Of a DNA stretch of 64,000 bases, positions 1 through 11,530 are shown one piece after another. Under the pieces are notes generated by a model. It had not been told where the DNA came from. It did no database searches and worked only from the letters and a program-made list of their open reading frames with translations. A program made the translations under genes and the position numbers. Every line of letters starts with the position of its first letter. Positions within the stretch are counted from its first letter, which is position 1. Origin of the DNA: Climacium dendroides (lineage: Eukaryota; Streptophyta; Bryopsida; Hypnales; Climaciaceae); NCBI GenBank assembly GCA_950106755.1, contig OX467092.1, positions 1,922,001-1,986,000 on the forward strand, written 5' to 3'.

Positions 1-528
1 ACCAACGGCGGTACTGTAAGTTAGTTAGGAAGCTCTTAACCGTTACTGCTAAACATAAGAGAGGAATTACAAATCACAAGAAGTGAGCGACCACTGTTAA
101 GAACCAATGTTAAGAACTAAGGCCCTTTGCCTCCGCGATTTAGTACCTGACTGCCCGAGGGACTAGTCTAGCTGCTGCAACACATTGGACTATTGATGTA
201 TGTCCCTGTAGTTGCTTTAAACCTCGGAAAGATCACACGAAGCCCCTCAATGTATGATTTTGAACACTTGTGTCCTGTCAGGGTTAAAGCTTTTAGACAC
301 GATGTCGTTGAAGTCGCTTCGGTCTGAGGAACCTGTAACATCGTGACATTGTTCAATAAGCACCCAATAGTTCTTTCTATGAAGAACAATGATAACCATT
401 CTCCCTTAAATCCCAAGTGTGCCCAAATGGCTTCTTCCATGTCTTTAGGATTTGAAACAAATCGTTAGGAATCTGCACGGATGGTAACAAAATGTAACAA
501 AAGAAAGAAGAAATTCACGTAGGGTAGA
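1..528. other. Unassigned left edge
   Basis: No recognisable gene. A 90-codon open frame on the minus strand (440-168) resembles no family I know and has no convincing splice sites or neighbours. It may be a chance frame or the tail of a gene lying outside the window. Confidence 0.15.
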
Positions 529-540
529 AATCTGATTTGG

Positions 541-606
541 ATCAGAAATCAGAAATGTAGAAATCAGAAATGTAGAAATCAGAAATGTAGAAATCAGAAA
601 TCTGAT
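541..606. repeat. 15-bp tandem repeat
   Basis: About four copies of the unit agaaatcagaaatgt stand head to tail. They are flanked by short inverted aatctgatt segments. It is a simple minisatellite in non-coding DNA. Confidence 0.8.
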
Positions 607-690
607 TAATGTTGACTATTAGTTTCTAGACTGGACATTCTATTTTATGTTTGGGCACTTGGGGGTTTGATTTGAGCATTCACAGAAGGT

Positions 691-1663
691 TTGACCCCTC
701 ACTGCCTAACCATGTCAAAAAACAACCTTGCTTTTCAAGTGTTATAAGTCTAAATGTGAGTAAGTTATGAAAATCTCAACTGTACAATCTTGTAGTGTGC
801 ATGTTGTAGATGGTGTAAATCAAATTTGGGGTCATTTGACTGTATAGATTGAAAGATTATAATGTTTTAGTGTTGACAAAAGATGCTGAAATTTTCCTAA
901 AAACACATTTGAAGGCGAAATTCGATTTCTATACCTACTCAAATGAAAAACTTTAAACTACAAAGCGATTTAAAATTAAAAAAACAAACACTTTGGTTGA
1001 AAAAAAAATCATTCAATTGACTCATTGCGTTTGCAAAATTGTTTTGAAATGTCAAAAAACAGTGAAAAAAGTAGCAAAAAAACACATCTATGGCTGAACC
1101 TACCTCTACTAAAATACTTCTCAGTCAATTATAACTTCTTGGATTGATATGAAATTTTTACAACAAAAACTAGACTAGTATGCGCAACTTTTCCAACAAA
1201 AATTATTGAAAACAAACCATGTCTCAAGAAGTTATAAGCCGTCGAAGTTCACTGTAATGCAAAAATGTCTGGATTTTGAGCTTCAAATTGCTCCCAAGCA
1301 TTCAAAACAACTTGGATTGACATGAAAATTTTATCGCAGTAAGTAGACTTTATGGGGAACAAAACCCAACAAATTTGATTGAAAACTAACATTTGATGAA
1401 AAAGATACAAGCACCCGAAGTTGCAGCCATCTCATTGCAGTGTGGTGAACTCAAATTGAACCTGCAAACTTTGAATGGCTTTCAAAAACTCGTTACATCT
1501 TGGATAGATCTGAAAATTTTACCACAAAAAATAGACTATTATGCGCAACTTTCCCAACAAGTTTTATTGAATTTGGACATTGGATGCAAAAGTTACAGCA
1601 CTTTGAAGTTGACTCCTAGACTGTGTGAGGACACTTTTGGTCTCCTTGGGCGGTGAGGGGTTA
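691..1663. repeat. Family A element, copy 1, with terminal inverted repeats
   Basis: The left end reads ttgacccctcactgcc and the right end reads ggcggtgaggggttaa, which are near-perfect reverse complements. The interior holds three imperfect units of about 180 bp, each with a phrase like cttggattgatatgaaattt followed by a run resembling tagactattatgcgcaact. A second copy lies at about 23.0-25.15 kb and matches over most of its length. No protein is encoded. It looks like a non-autonomous DNA element; the superfamily is unknown. Confidence 0.6.
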
Positions 1664-2320
1664 ATGAGTTGTGATCACAGAGAGCAGGCAGTAAAAGAGG
1701 AACATTTAGAAGTAGAGGCTGAAACGGTCTATGCAATAAATGAAAACCACGTTTTCAAATGCGACATGGACCTGACATAACCCTAGTCTATATCTACATC
1801 ATAAGACTCCCCAGGATCGAAAAAGTTGTACTGTAAATGTTTAGTTATAGGCATTAGATTCACATAATCCTCATGCTGAGTAAAGGTTGTATTAATGTAA
1901 TGTTACACAAGTGGTGTTAATACAAGTATGATGTTAGTGTCCTTGGCATTAATTTGATATTATACTACCATTAAGTTGATATGAAGTTAATATTATATGA
2001 CCATTTAATCACTATTATCTTGCATTAATTTAAATTATCTTACTATTAATCTAATATTCCATTAGTTGAACATTAATTGATCAGCAATAGCACGGGGGAA
2101 TCTCTTATTGAGAAATGAGCATGCAGACTGACGTAAGTGAGAACATAAAAGATTAAGCGAAAAGACAATGAATCGAACCTGGAGCAGGTATGGGGGCGAT
2201 GGATTGTTAAAACACCACTGTCACTTCTAGTGAGAATAACTTGTTCAATAGAAGTCTTCAGAAACTCGCCGTCGACCAAAAATTCGAATGGTCACAGATT
2301 TTGTATAAAATAGAAATAAT
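1664..2320. other. 3' flank of the SNF2 gene; possible tRNA-derived SINE head
   Basis: Non-coding AT-rich DNA. On the minus strand, about 2235-2165, a GTGACAGTGG segment (box A-like) is followed at tRNA-like spacing by AGGTTCGATTC (box B-like). This would fit the head of a tRNA-derived SINE, but no A-rich tail or target duplication was identified. Nothing else is recognised. Confidence 0.25.
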
Positions 2321-5300
2321 TTACAGAAGACTCAGACTGTCAATCACTTCAAGAGTACAGAGGCCACTGGTAGCTAGAAGCCATTTCGTTGTCGCATCCA
2401 TCTCCCCATACTTATGTGGCTCCTCTAATTCCTCTTGTTTGCTGTTGGCCTCCACTCCAGTTTTGTGCACTTTCTCTGGCGGGGCATTGACGGCAGAGGT
2501 TCCTTCTTGTATGGTTTGTTGTTGATCAACAACTGGAGAGTTCTTAGAAGTCAAGCTTTTCTGGTCTCCAACTGGACTATGCTGCACTCTTGCCTTGGAC
2601 CTCTTGCGCTTCTGCGACACTCCTACCACTTCCTCATTCCGATGGGCATAAATAACACCTGCAAGTAATACAAAAACGTTGTGTTAATGCCAGAAAGTGC
2701 TTTCCCGATTTAACATAGAGGATACTGAAACCGTTAGGGACCGGATGCTGGTTCCTATGTTGCCCGTTACCAACAGGAATTCATCAGGTAATTCAGGTAT
2801 TCATACACTTCGTTGGGGGCTTCAATTAGCAAGTGGTATAAGCATGAATTGAATAAATGTATATCTTTGCTAGATCTTGGGGTCAGTCAAGTCACACGTA
2901 ACACCCAAAGTGGTCTGAGCTGCTTACCTGCATCTTTCAACATGTGCTCGTACTGGCTTTCAGAGTTGTTTTCGATTTTATCTGTACTTGCACTTTGCAC
3001 TTCAGAGGACTCACTGTCCTCAATGTCGTCTTCAAGTTCGCCTCTTGAGCCAAGTGCATCCTCAGAACTGCTGATGTCGTCTACTTCAGCTTCTTCAACG
3101 CGTTTGCAACTCATAGTTTTGTCGTCAATGACTTCAGGTTGAGTACATTTCGTAAGAGAATTCAACTCAGGGCTGGTGCGATGAATACCTGTCATTCTCT
3201 CATCGTGCTTTTCAATGATGTCGCTCGTAAAAACGGTTGCCGAAAGATCCCGGAACAAATTACTGATTCCAAAAAGCTCACCCTTATGTATTTTTGAGTC
3301 CTGCAGATATCAATGCAAAGACCGTCAAAAAAAAGAAAAGAAAATAACTAGTGCAAGTGACAAGTCTAAAAATTAGATAACAATAAAGAAAAGGAATTCT
3401 TTTCCCTTCTTATCAATATATGTGACTACAAGGAAGTCCACCGTAAGGTGGTGCTTTCAGAACGGAGGGGATAAAAATTTAACTTTCCATTTGGATAGAC
3501 ATTACCCTCATCTATTTGTAAGGAATTCTATTAAGTGAAAAAGAGTTCTGTATCTATCTAAAGAGATAAAACAACGACAAAAAAAATTAGAATCAGATGA
3601 GAAACTGGACTTCTCTTAATTTACCTGGACACCTTCAAAGTAGCGCTTCTCAAATGTGCCATTAACACCGATGTTGAATAACTGCTGTTTGTATACCTGA
3701 CGAGAATAAACAAGCTCCTCTATTGATCCTGCAGCTAGTAGCCTGTACACAGTAACGTGCCGTCGTTGCCCATAGCGGAAGGACCGATCTTGCGCCTGCA
3801 AATCCTGGGCAGGGTTCCAATTGGGGTCGAAAATGACCACCCTATTGGCACTCACAAGGTTGAGTCCTAATCCACCCGCCCGGGTGGAGATCAAAAACAC
3901 CTGAATCCGTGCAAAACATCAGAATAAGAATGAGTCATATCACTGAAAATTCATACAAACAATAACGAAGGTAAATTACCGGATTGAGGAACCTGTCAAA
4001 GCAATTAGACAATTTATACCAATTGTGTAATCTGAATATTGACGCCAAGTTCCTAGAAGCTCGGAGGAGATTGAGTGTATATATCTCCAAGAATGAATAA
4101 CACTTCGGCGTGCGCCACCTACTAAAATCAGTAGAACCCCCGCATCTACACTGTGATCAACTTCTACATACCTCCAAAACCTTTCCAATAAAATGCAATG
4201 GATCCTAGCAATGGATCCAAGATCCTAACAAAATAGATGAAATTTTTACCTGCTTACTAGGGCTATTATTGAATTCATCCACCAGAGTTTGACGTAAACC
4301 CATTGGAGTGGATCCATCAAGGCGACAGAAGCTGTAAGCCTTTCGCACCATGAACCTATCCAGAATATCCAGCATCCTGCAAAAGGCCATTGTTGTCAAT
4401 CGAACTACTTTTCCTACGACGACATGAAAACTGCAGACGTATCAATAATTGGTCGGCGGAAATAACAACACTCACAAAGTTTGGATAAAATCATCAATCA
4501 AGAGAATAATCTGAGGTTACCAACCATTATAAGCAAACAAAGAGGGTGAGAACAATAATCTGCACAGAACCGTCAGAACACTGATCACCCAAATGATGCC
4601 CATCGATATGCAGTACAGAAGCAATGAAACTGAAAAATGTGAGCAAGAAAACTCGAAAATAAAATCGAGAACTCACTTCACGGAGTAGCTGAAAAGGAGA
4701 ACTTTGTCTCCTTTTGATAGCCAGGTCCCCAATAGTTTTTCCAGTGCTCTCATTTTGCCACAATGCTGAGCATCACTTAATCCCATAAAGCTCTCATCCT
4801 GCTGCACCCCGCCAACCAGCACTGCATCCTCACCAAGTGCAGCTGAAGCAAACCGTTCATCCTTTTGTTGTTTTTCCGGGTCATCCTTTGGACTAGGTTT
4901 GATCAACTCCAAATGATTACTCACCTACACAGCAGTCATACAAGATTCTTGAGAATGAAAATCGTCAACACCACTGGGGCCATTGGAGAAGCAAGTAACA
5001 TGGTCCGATGCTTGAACCTTACTCAATATCTGAAAGATCGGTAGACCAGAATCCAAATGATATCTAAGAGATAAAAAGAGGAATCATTCTAGTTATGAAA
5101 TCCTGCTTAGTCCAGAAAACCCAGACCAAATTGTAGGCTTTGGCACAATCAATCAAAGAGATATAGTAGTAATTCTAAGTCACTAAGTCACTACTATTTC
5201 ACACTGGAATGTTCTACCACTTTCCTTTCTTTTTAATGGAGAGTGGAGACACCTAATTTATCCTGTAGCCTGTATTAGGAGAGGTTGCAGAGCCTGAGAA

Positions 5301-8300
5301 CAATTACAAAGTGTGCCAAAACTTTAAAGTAGCATACAAGAGTCAAAGCAAAAGATCACCACAAACCTGCTGCAGCTTCGTCAAGCATGGGAGAACGATG
5401 CAATAAGGACACCATTCACAGCCATCAGGGTCTTCCTGGTGTAAATATGACCAAATGACACCATCAGGAGCCGTTCGATGGCAACACTCCACACGAGTTA
5501 AGTGACTGCCACAGCTGCATGGCGAATCCTTGCTGATAAGAAGCTGGAAATCAGGACTTTGAAGTAGCCTTCTATACACTCGAGTCTGCACATCACTCAT
5601 CTTACAAAACACTACGTTGTCTGCTTTGCCTCGCATAAGATGCCCAATGGTTTCTTGTTTTGTTCGACGAAGTAGGTGACGACTGAGAACCTTCACCTGC
5701 AAGAGAGTACATACGTCTCTGACTGTCATCGCACGTACTAAATCGTACACAAGTAACAGAATCGTTTGAATTGAAGCATTTCTAAACTGGGCATATTTAA
5801 ACCATGAATCCTTGCTCCTTGAGGAGTCAACCGCAGGGTGGGTAACTTTGTCTCCTTTTCATACATTAGGTAATGACACACATGCCGAAAGAACAAACTA
5901 ACCTCAAAAGAAGCATCTAGTTATCAAGAATCTTACCAAATGCTGCTTCCGCTCCTCAGCAATTTGTACGAAACGCTCAGGTGCACTTATACGCTGACCT
6001 TGCTTCAGAGGCTCTCCATAGTACTCCTTAAAATGCTCGCGCGGACCCAGGCTACCCGGGGCGGCCCAATCGAAAACATTGAACATCTCAGAGTAATTAT
6101 TTTGCATGATCGTTCCAGTTAAACCGTACCGGCGCTTTGTCTTCATTTGAATGCAAGCCTTGTAGAGCTGGGACTTGTCATTTTTCAAACGGTGAGCTTC
6201 ATCTACTACCACACAGTCCCACTTGATTTCGCAGAGGGCAGTCAGATTCAGCCGAAACATATCATGGCTTGTCAGTAGCACCTGTGTCCATCGACATCCC
6301 CTGTCAGTGTCAAGGTAACTAACAGCTTCGCAAAATCTTTAAAAACGAGCAGCCAAACAGTCAACCAGATGAACTTCCACAACGACCCAGCCAAACCATT
6401 GAGACAAAAGGAAGAAGATGCTCAAGTTTACAGGCAAACATAAACGATAATGCAACATCTAAAGGAAGATATGAAACAAAACACGATGGCGAGGTAAGGT
6501 AGGGATATTAAAACCGTTAGGGACCTGATCCCATCTACGATACTGACCCCTGCTACCAACAGCAACTCGTCTATTTCATAGACTTCGTCGGTCTTCAACA
6601 TTCTGACCATACGAATGACTCGGCTAAATGTGCATGAAAAGAAATGAGGTTGTCTACTGTCAATGACAGTGATCTACAACCTCCCCATTTGAAATTGCAT
6701 ATGAAATTCATATATAGTACTAAAAATTTGATCTCAACAGATATGGCTCTTGTACCCAAAGTGATCTCTCCACAGCTCTATAGCGATCTCCCAAAAAATC
6801 ACAATCCTACATATTCAAAAATGCTTAAAGTGACACAAACAGTACTGTCGACTTTATAAACAAACACTGGCAAAGTAATACACGCACCTCTAGCTCAAGG
6901 GCCCGGACTTTGTCCAAAACCGCGTCCCTGTTGACTCCGTGATAGATCCCCACCCTGAACGAACCCCACGCTTGAAACTCCTGCTCCCAATTGTGGAGCA
7001 CGGAGGTGGGGCATAAAATGAGAAACACCTTCGGAGCAGTCCCCTTTCCAGCAGTACCACTCTCCGGCCTCCGCCGCATAGAACAGAGGCTCCCAACCTC
7101 GCAGTCTCGTTGCAGGAGAGCAGCAATCAAGGCGATCGTCTGGATTGTTTTGCCCAGCCCCCTGCCAACATAAAACGATATCAAACTATCAAAGCATGAG
7201 AGACGAACCCCTAAAACCATGAAGGACCTGATCCGGTCTCCTATTGACTGACCCAGTTACCAATAGCAACTCATCTAATCGTAGACGTGATTGCCCTTCT
7301 TAATGAGTAAGCATGACTTGGTTGACCATGTCTGTGGACACTGATCTTTGAATGGAATCGGGATATCCACTATCCCTTGTAATAGTGGTCTACAACCTCC
7401 CACCTGCATTAGGTATTCATACATAGAGACAAAAAATTGATCTCAAGAAAATTTGGCTCTTGTACCCACCATACTGAACTCCGAATGAACGCACAATCCT
7501 GCATAAAATGCCTGAAAGGAATGGAAGTCTATCCTCTACCTTAGTATCTGTCATGAACATGGTGGTACAGAATGTGAAAAACGCAATACTTACATATCAT
7601 CTCCAAGAATTCCACCCCTATTTTCCCTGTAGAGATTGTAGAGGAACTTCACGCCATCACGCTGGTGCGCAAGAAGCCGAGAATTGATGGACGCAGGAAC
7701 CTGCACAACCCTGTCACCACTCGAGGTGCCCTCCAGTACCAAGGGCTCATAGGGACCCTCTTTCTCCGACTGTATGAACAATCCAGCCTCACTATCATGG
7801 AGTGTCCCATCCTCTGCTGCCACAGGCTCGACAGTAACACTCTCCACCTTCCTGCGTTTCCGCACATGTGCTGCATCCTCCTCATTTGCTACTTTTGCTA
7901 CATCCTCCTCTGCAACACTAGAAACCCCGCTGCCACACCTCTGCAACTCTACGTCTTGCGAGAACGACCTCTTCGTCCGGGACTCCCAGACCCTGGCTGG
8001 TGCTGCTGAATTTGATCTTAGGGTTGCAGGAGCTGGACTAGAAGTGGATGGTAGCGGAGATTTAGGGTTCAGCAAATGATCGAGCCCTGCAAATTGGTCT
8101 CGGAAGCTAAATTTTGGAGGTTTTCGAGTTACAGCAGGCTCATCTGGCTCAAGGGGTTGCAAAGGGGTTGCAGGAGCTGGATTAGAAGTGGATGGTAGCG
8201 GAGGTTTCAGAAAATGCTCAAACCCTGCAAATTGGTCTCGGAGGCTTGATTTTGGAGGGTTTCGGGTAACAGAAGGCTCAGCTTCAGGCTCAGAGTGCAC

Positions 8301-8372
8301 GGGCGTTGTTGCAGTTCTAATTCTCTGAGTGCTGCACGTCTGGAGTGACTCTTTGAAGGCTTTCAAGGACAT
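2321..8372 (-). CDS. SNF2-family ATPase, SWITCH 2/ERCC6L2-like, nine exons
   Basis: Predicted exons, from the 5' end: 8372-7594, 7161-6888, 6281-5937, 5696-5367, 4924-4677, 4376-4250, 3900-3625, 3300-2928 and 2658-2321. Joined they give 1,029 residues with no break, and all junctions keep frame at GT-AG sites. Visible motifs are GDDMGLGKT (Walker A, split by intron 1), DEAH, LTGT, STRAGGLGLNL and a motif VI of the form QDRSFRYGQ. A cysteine-rich insert (CSCGSH...CEWCPYC) follows the first helicase lobe, as I recall from plant CHR9/SWI2 proteins. The N-terminus has PPKSS-type sequence present twice (46-codon duplication). The C-terminus is acidic and then basic, with an IYAHRNEE motif typical of ERCC6L2 relatives. 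The family remodels DNA-protein complexes and is linked to DNA repair; a nuclear role is inferred. The start at MSLKAFKESL is preferred over an ATG seven codons upstream because it resembles the family N-terminus as I recall it. Confidence 0.92.
2728..2860 (+). repeat. R1 dispersed repeat, partial copy (SNF2 intron 8)
   Basis: It begins accgttagggaccggatg and continues through gttaccaacagg and ttagcaagtggta, matching the left part of the R1 copies at 6505, 7205 and 43525. It lies in the last intron of the SNF2 gene. Confidence 0.6.
6505..6855 (+). repeat. R1 dispersed repeat, full copy (SNF2 intron 2)
   Basis: It runs from accgttagggacctgatc through gctaccaacagcaactc and ttgatctcaacagatatgg to cacaatcctacatattc. 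It is shared with copies at 7205-7525 and 43525-43890 in the same orientation. It encodes no protein and has no obvious terminal inverted repeat or A-tail, so its class is unclear. Confidence 0.7.
7205..7525 (+). repeat. R1 dispersed repeat, diverged copy (SNF2 intron 1)
   Basis: It shares gaaggacctgatccggtc, gttaccaatagcaactcat, ttgatctcaagaaaatttgg and cacaatcctgcataaaatg with the 6505 and 43525 copies. It is more diverged from the other two than they are from each other. Confidence 0.6.
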
Positions 8373-8670
8373 GGTGATGGTACAATCTCTCATACAATCA
8401 TGGCTATGGTTTTCCCTCGCGTGGATTGATCATGCACTCCACTCTTCGTTGCTGCTTGTGCAAACCCAAACTTCCTTTCGTCTTCATGGTTTCGCATTCG
8501 GCAAGTCTGGAGAGACTCTGCGAACTCTTTCAAAGACATAGTGTGTCTACAATCCTCTCATAAAATCATGGCAGTGGATGCCCCTCGCTCATGCACTCCA
8601 CTTATCGTTGCTGTGTGTTTAAACCCTAATTTCTGTACATCGTCATGGTTTGCCATGCAATTCGAGACTG
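8340..8670. repeat. 167-bp tandem duplication over the SNF2 start codon
   Basis: Units begin at 8340 and 8507. Each contains ctggag(a/t)gactc, a (t)ttcaa(a/g)gacat start-codon segment and a catgcactcca segment. The duplication covers the 5' UTR and the first codons of the SNF2 gene, so a second copy of the beginning of the protein lies upstream of the real one. Confidence 0.8.
8390..8539 (-). CDS. Upstream ORF made from a duplicated SNF2 N-terminus (49 codons)
   Basis: This frame starts MSLKEFAESLQTC, nearly the same as the true start MSLKAFKESLQTC. It ends at a TGA that overlaps the next ATG (ATGA at 8393-8390), 18 bases before the main start at 8372. It comes from the 167-bp tandem duplication. 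If transcription begins further upstream it would act as a uORF, and its stop-start overlap could allow reinitiation at the nearby ATGs. Whether the transcript includes it cannot be told from sequence. Confidence 0.4.
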   Translation of the reverse strand: MSLKEFAESLQTCRMRNHEDERKFGFAQAATKSGVHDQSTRGKTIAMIV

Positions 8671-9456
8671 TGATCAGATATCGATCGAAACCAAGTTTAT
8701 TCTTCTATGTGATCCAAAACTCCAATCGCTTCATGGACACCCTAAACCTCAACCAACAGTTTTGCGTGATTGACGAAAGAGCAGGTGCATTGAAAATTGC
8801 ACAGATTTCAAAACTCCGGAGACTCCAACAAAATTCACAAACCCTACAGAAAATTTCCACTTCACACACTTCCAGCTTTTCGAATCACGTAAAGCGCCCC
8901 GAACTCCTCTCAATTTCTTCAACACAGGCTCAAATTCGGCAAATGTGCAACGGCTAGTTGAAGGGGCGTTTCACGATTACCCACCTCACGAAATTGTTGC
9001 AACCAAAGTTTGTTGTCTCGCGAATGCGTCAATTTCTTAATTGATTTCGATCGTCGCCAAGCGGCACCTCCAAACAATCAGGAGCAGCAATAAATTCGCG
9101 GAGGTCGACAACAATTGCTGAAGTTTGCAAATCCACGTGCTCACAGAGAAGAAGAATTTATACCCTGGAATACTGTCGCCGGTGTATCAGAATTAGTATA
9201 ATTAGGGTATCAGTAAAGTAGGATGTTTTGTAAAACGGTTATCTCCGTTCCAGTGATTAGGGTTTGGGTCATTGACTGGTTGTGATTCAAAAGATGGAAG
9301 TTTCTATTGTGGTTACTATACTAATCACTCCATTACCATCACACAAGATATTAATTGTGGCCACTAACTGTTCAACCTAATGTAGCTCAAATTTCATTTT
9401 GTTTATTTTAAAAATTTGTTATAGATTGATGCAAGACTTTAATGGGTCATTCTCTA
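8540..9456. promoter_or_regulatory. 5' flank of the SNF2 gene
   Basis: No protein gene is supported here; the open frame on the plus strand (8541-8957) is antisense to the flank and lacks family features. An aaaccctaat element, a telo-box-like motif common near plant transcription starts, is at about 8621. A clear TATA box was not identified. Confidence 0.3.
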
Positions 9457-10115
9457 CACCAAATGGTGCAATTAGGTTGCCTTACCTTGCCAAGTTACCC
9501 CATGACTCATGAGTGACTCACTGTGGCCACGTGGAGGCAACTGCGTCTCTCTCAATAGATCTTTATATTAGGGTTTCGTTGGTTTAGCGCTCGTGTTGTA
9601 CTGCTAATTAGTTTTCAGCAACGCCACCTAGGGAAGTAAATACAAAATTTCCTTGACCTTTCACATGCAATCCCCGCATTCTTCATTCCTCTTGCATTTT
9701 CAAAATTTTTGGTGTCATGAAATTTTTAGCTATCAATGGTGCTATGGTAAGGAGGATCTCAATCTACTGTAGAAGAAATCAGTGATTGGGAACCTTGCAG
9801 TCTAAGTAAGTCTTCTCACAACTTTTGTTAAATTAGGCATTCCAGCGTCAGATTATGTTCTGCACGTGATGTAAGTAGAATTGCTACAGTAAATTTTCTA
9901 ATGTCTTTGTTCGTAGTGAAAGAATTGAAAAATACTCAAAACTCTACTTGGGTTGGCCATTTAGGGTGGAAAGACGATGTTGTCAAGGAATTAACATACT
10001 CAAAAATGTTTATTGTATTAAATATTGATGAAAATCACCACAGTAAAAGTAAATATTTATATAGTGTGAAATGTCGAGCAATTAGTGTGGGGCAACCTAA
10101 TTGCACCATTTGGTG
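9457..10115. mobile_element. MITE with perfect 25-bp inverted repeats and TA target
   Basis: The left end (9457-9481) begins CACCAAATGGTGCAATTAGG and the right end (10091-10115) is its exact reverse complement over 25 bp. TA flanks both ends (9455-9456 and 10116-10117). The length is 659 bp, and the interior is AT-rich with no transposase. TA duplication suggests a Tc1/mariner- or pogo-type mobiliser. The first 12 bases are nearly palindromic on their own. Confidence 0.8.
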
Positions 10116-10117
10116 TA

Positions 10118-11530
10118 GGTATCTATCATAGGTAGATTGCTTGTTATAGTTTGGTTTACCTTATACGACTCTAATTTGAATTTGAGATTTACTGAGTTTA
10201 GTTTTCTGAAGTACTTTATAATTCTTTTAGACTTCCAAAGAAAACTATTCCAATTTCAAGGTAGATGGATATTACCACATAGAAATTCTATAATGTTTGA
10301 TCTTATTATTGTAAAATATAAAATTTAGTTACAATTCTACAATAGATTAACCTTTGAAGGACCAAGGGGGACTACTATGAAAATGTATTGGAAATTTTTT
10401 AGCCCATTTGATTGCAAGGAGTAAAAGATTATAACATTCAAAGTTGGAAAGTAAACTTTTTCTCATTCCTATGAAATAGGGTCAATAGAATTTGCGCCTT
10501 GTTGGAGTAAAATGTTTGTTCTTGATGAATTTGAATCTCTCTACCATTGAGATCTAAAGCTTGTTCATACACTCATGAAAAATTTTGAGAAGCAAATATA
10601 TAATTTAACATAATCTAAAACTCCATTCAATGCAAGGAGGTTAAGTGAATTGGCAATACACTTGTCATTTTTTAACTTATAATTTTATTACAATCATTAT
10701 TTTAAATTAACTACATTACTTTAGTTTTGACTTTATGAAATTCATTAGTGCACATTAAATTAATATTATAATGCAATGAACGTACATTTATTCTCTTAAT
10801 TCAAATATTGCAAACATTCCAAAGTCCAATCAACTCTAAATTGGGTGCACCCAAAATTGCACTTCATCTAAAAACTGCCATCATTACTCTATGTTCATTT
10901 CCAAAACTAATACATACTTAGAGTATATCGAACAAAGACATTTATAAAAAAAGCTTTGATCCTTCATAACTTTTGCATACGGTATTCAAATGTTGCATTC
11001 TTTTGTATGTTTTGTATGTTTTAACCTTGTTTCATTTGGCAACAAGAAAATATGAAAATTTGACAGGGAGTGCCTCTTTCGGGTGCTTCTAACTGAACAA
11101 GAGAGGCTAACGACAACAAAAAGGAATATTCACAAAGCAACTACCAAATTAGGGCAGACACAGAAATTATTAGGGTTTCCGACTTTTCCCATGCACTGGT
11201 GCGAAGCCACAGAGCTGCGAGACGGACATTCCTTTTGCACCGTCGTCAAGGCGCTGCTCGTTCGCGAGCTGCAGGCCTGGGGAGGTTCAGTCCTCGCTCC
11301 ATCACTTCCTTCGATTACTAAAATCTACACTGTTGTTCTGATTTTGGCCTAGTCTTTGTGGAGCCACACGTCCACTCAGAGGGTCCAACCGCTACCTTCA
11401 GGTCTGTCAATTCGAACGCTTGTTGCGTGATTGAGGGTTTGGAATTTGTGGAGAATTCTGCACCGACAGTTGTGGAATTGGTGAGGGCGGAAATTTGAGC
11501 TCGAGAGTGATTGAATTTGGTCGGTGAGGG
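10118..11530. other. Intergenic DNA and likely 5' leader of the DEAD-box gene
   Basis: At 10348-10368 a cctttgaaggaccaaggggg segment resembles the left end of family B repeats, but no matching right end was found. From about 11150 the base composition rises and attagggtttccgac appears at about 11170, so transcription of the RNA helicase gene probably starts near there. No independent gene is seen. Confidence 0.3.

Noticed and set aside
8541..8957. 138-codon open frame on the plus strand
   Set aside because: It is antisense to the SNF2 5' flank, overlaps the tandem duplication, and shows no domain or splice context.
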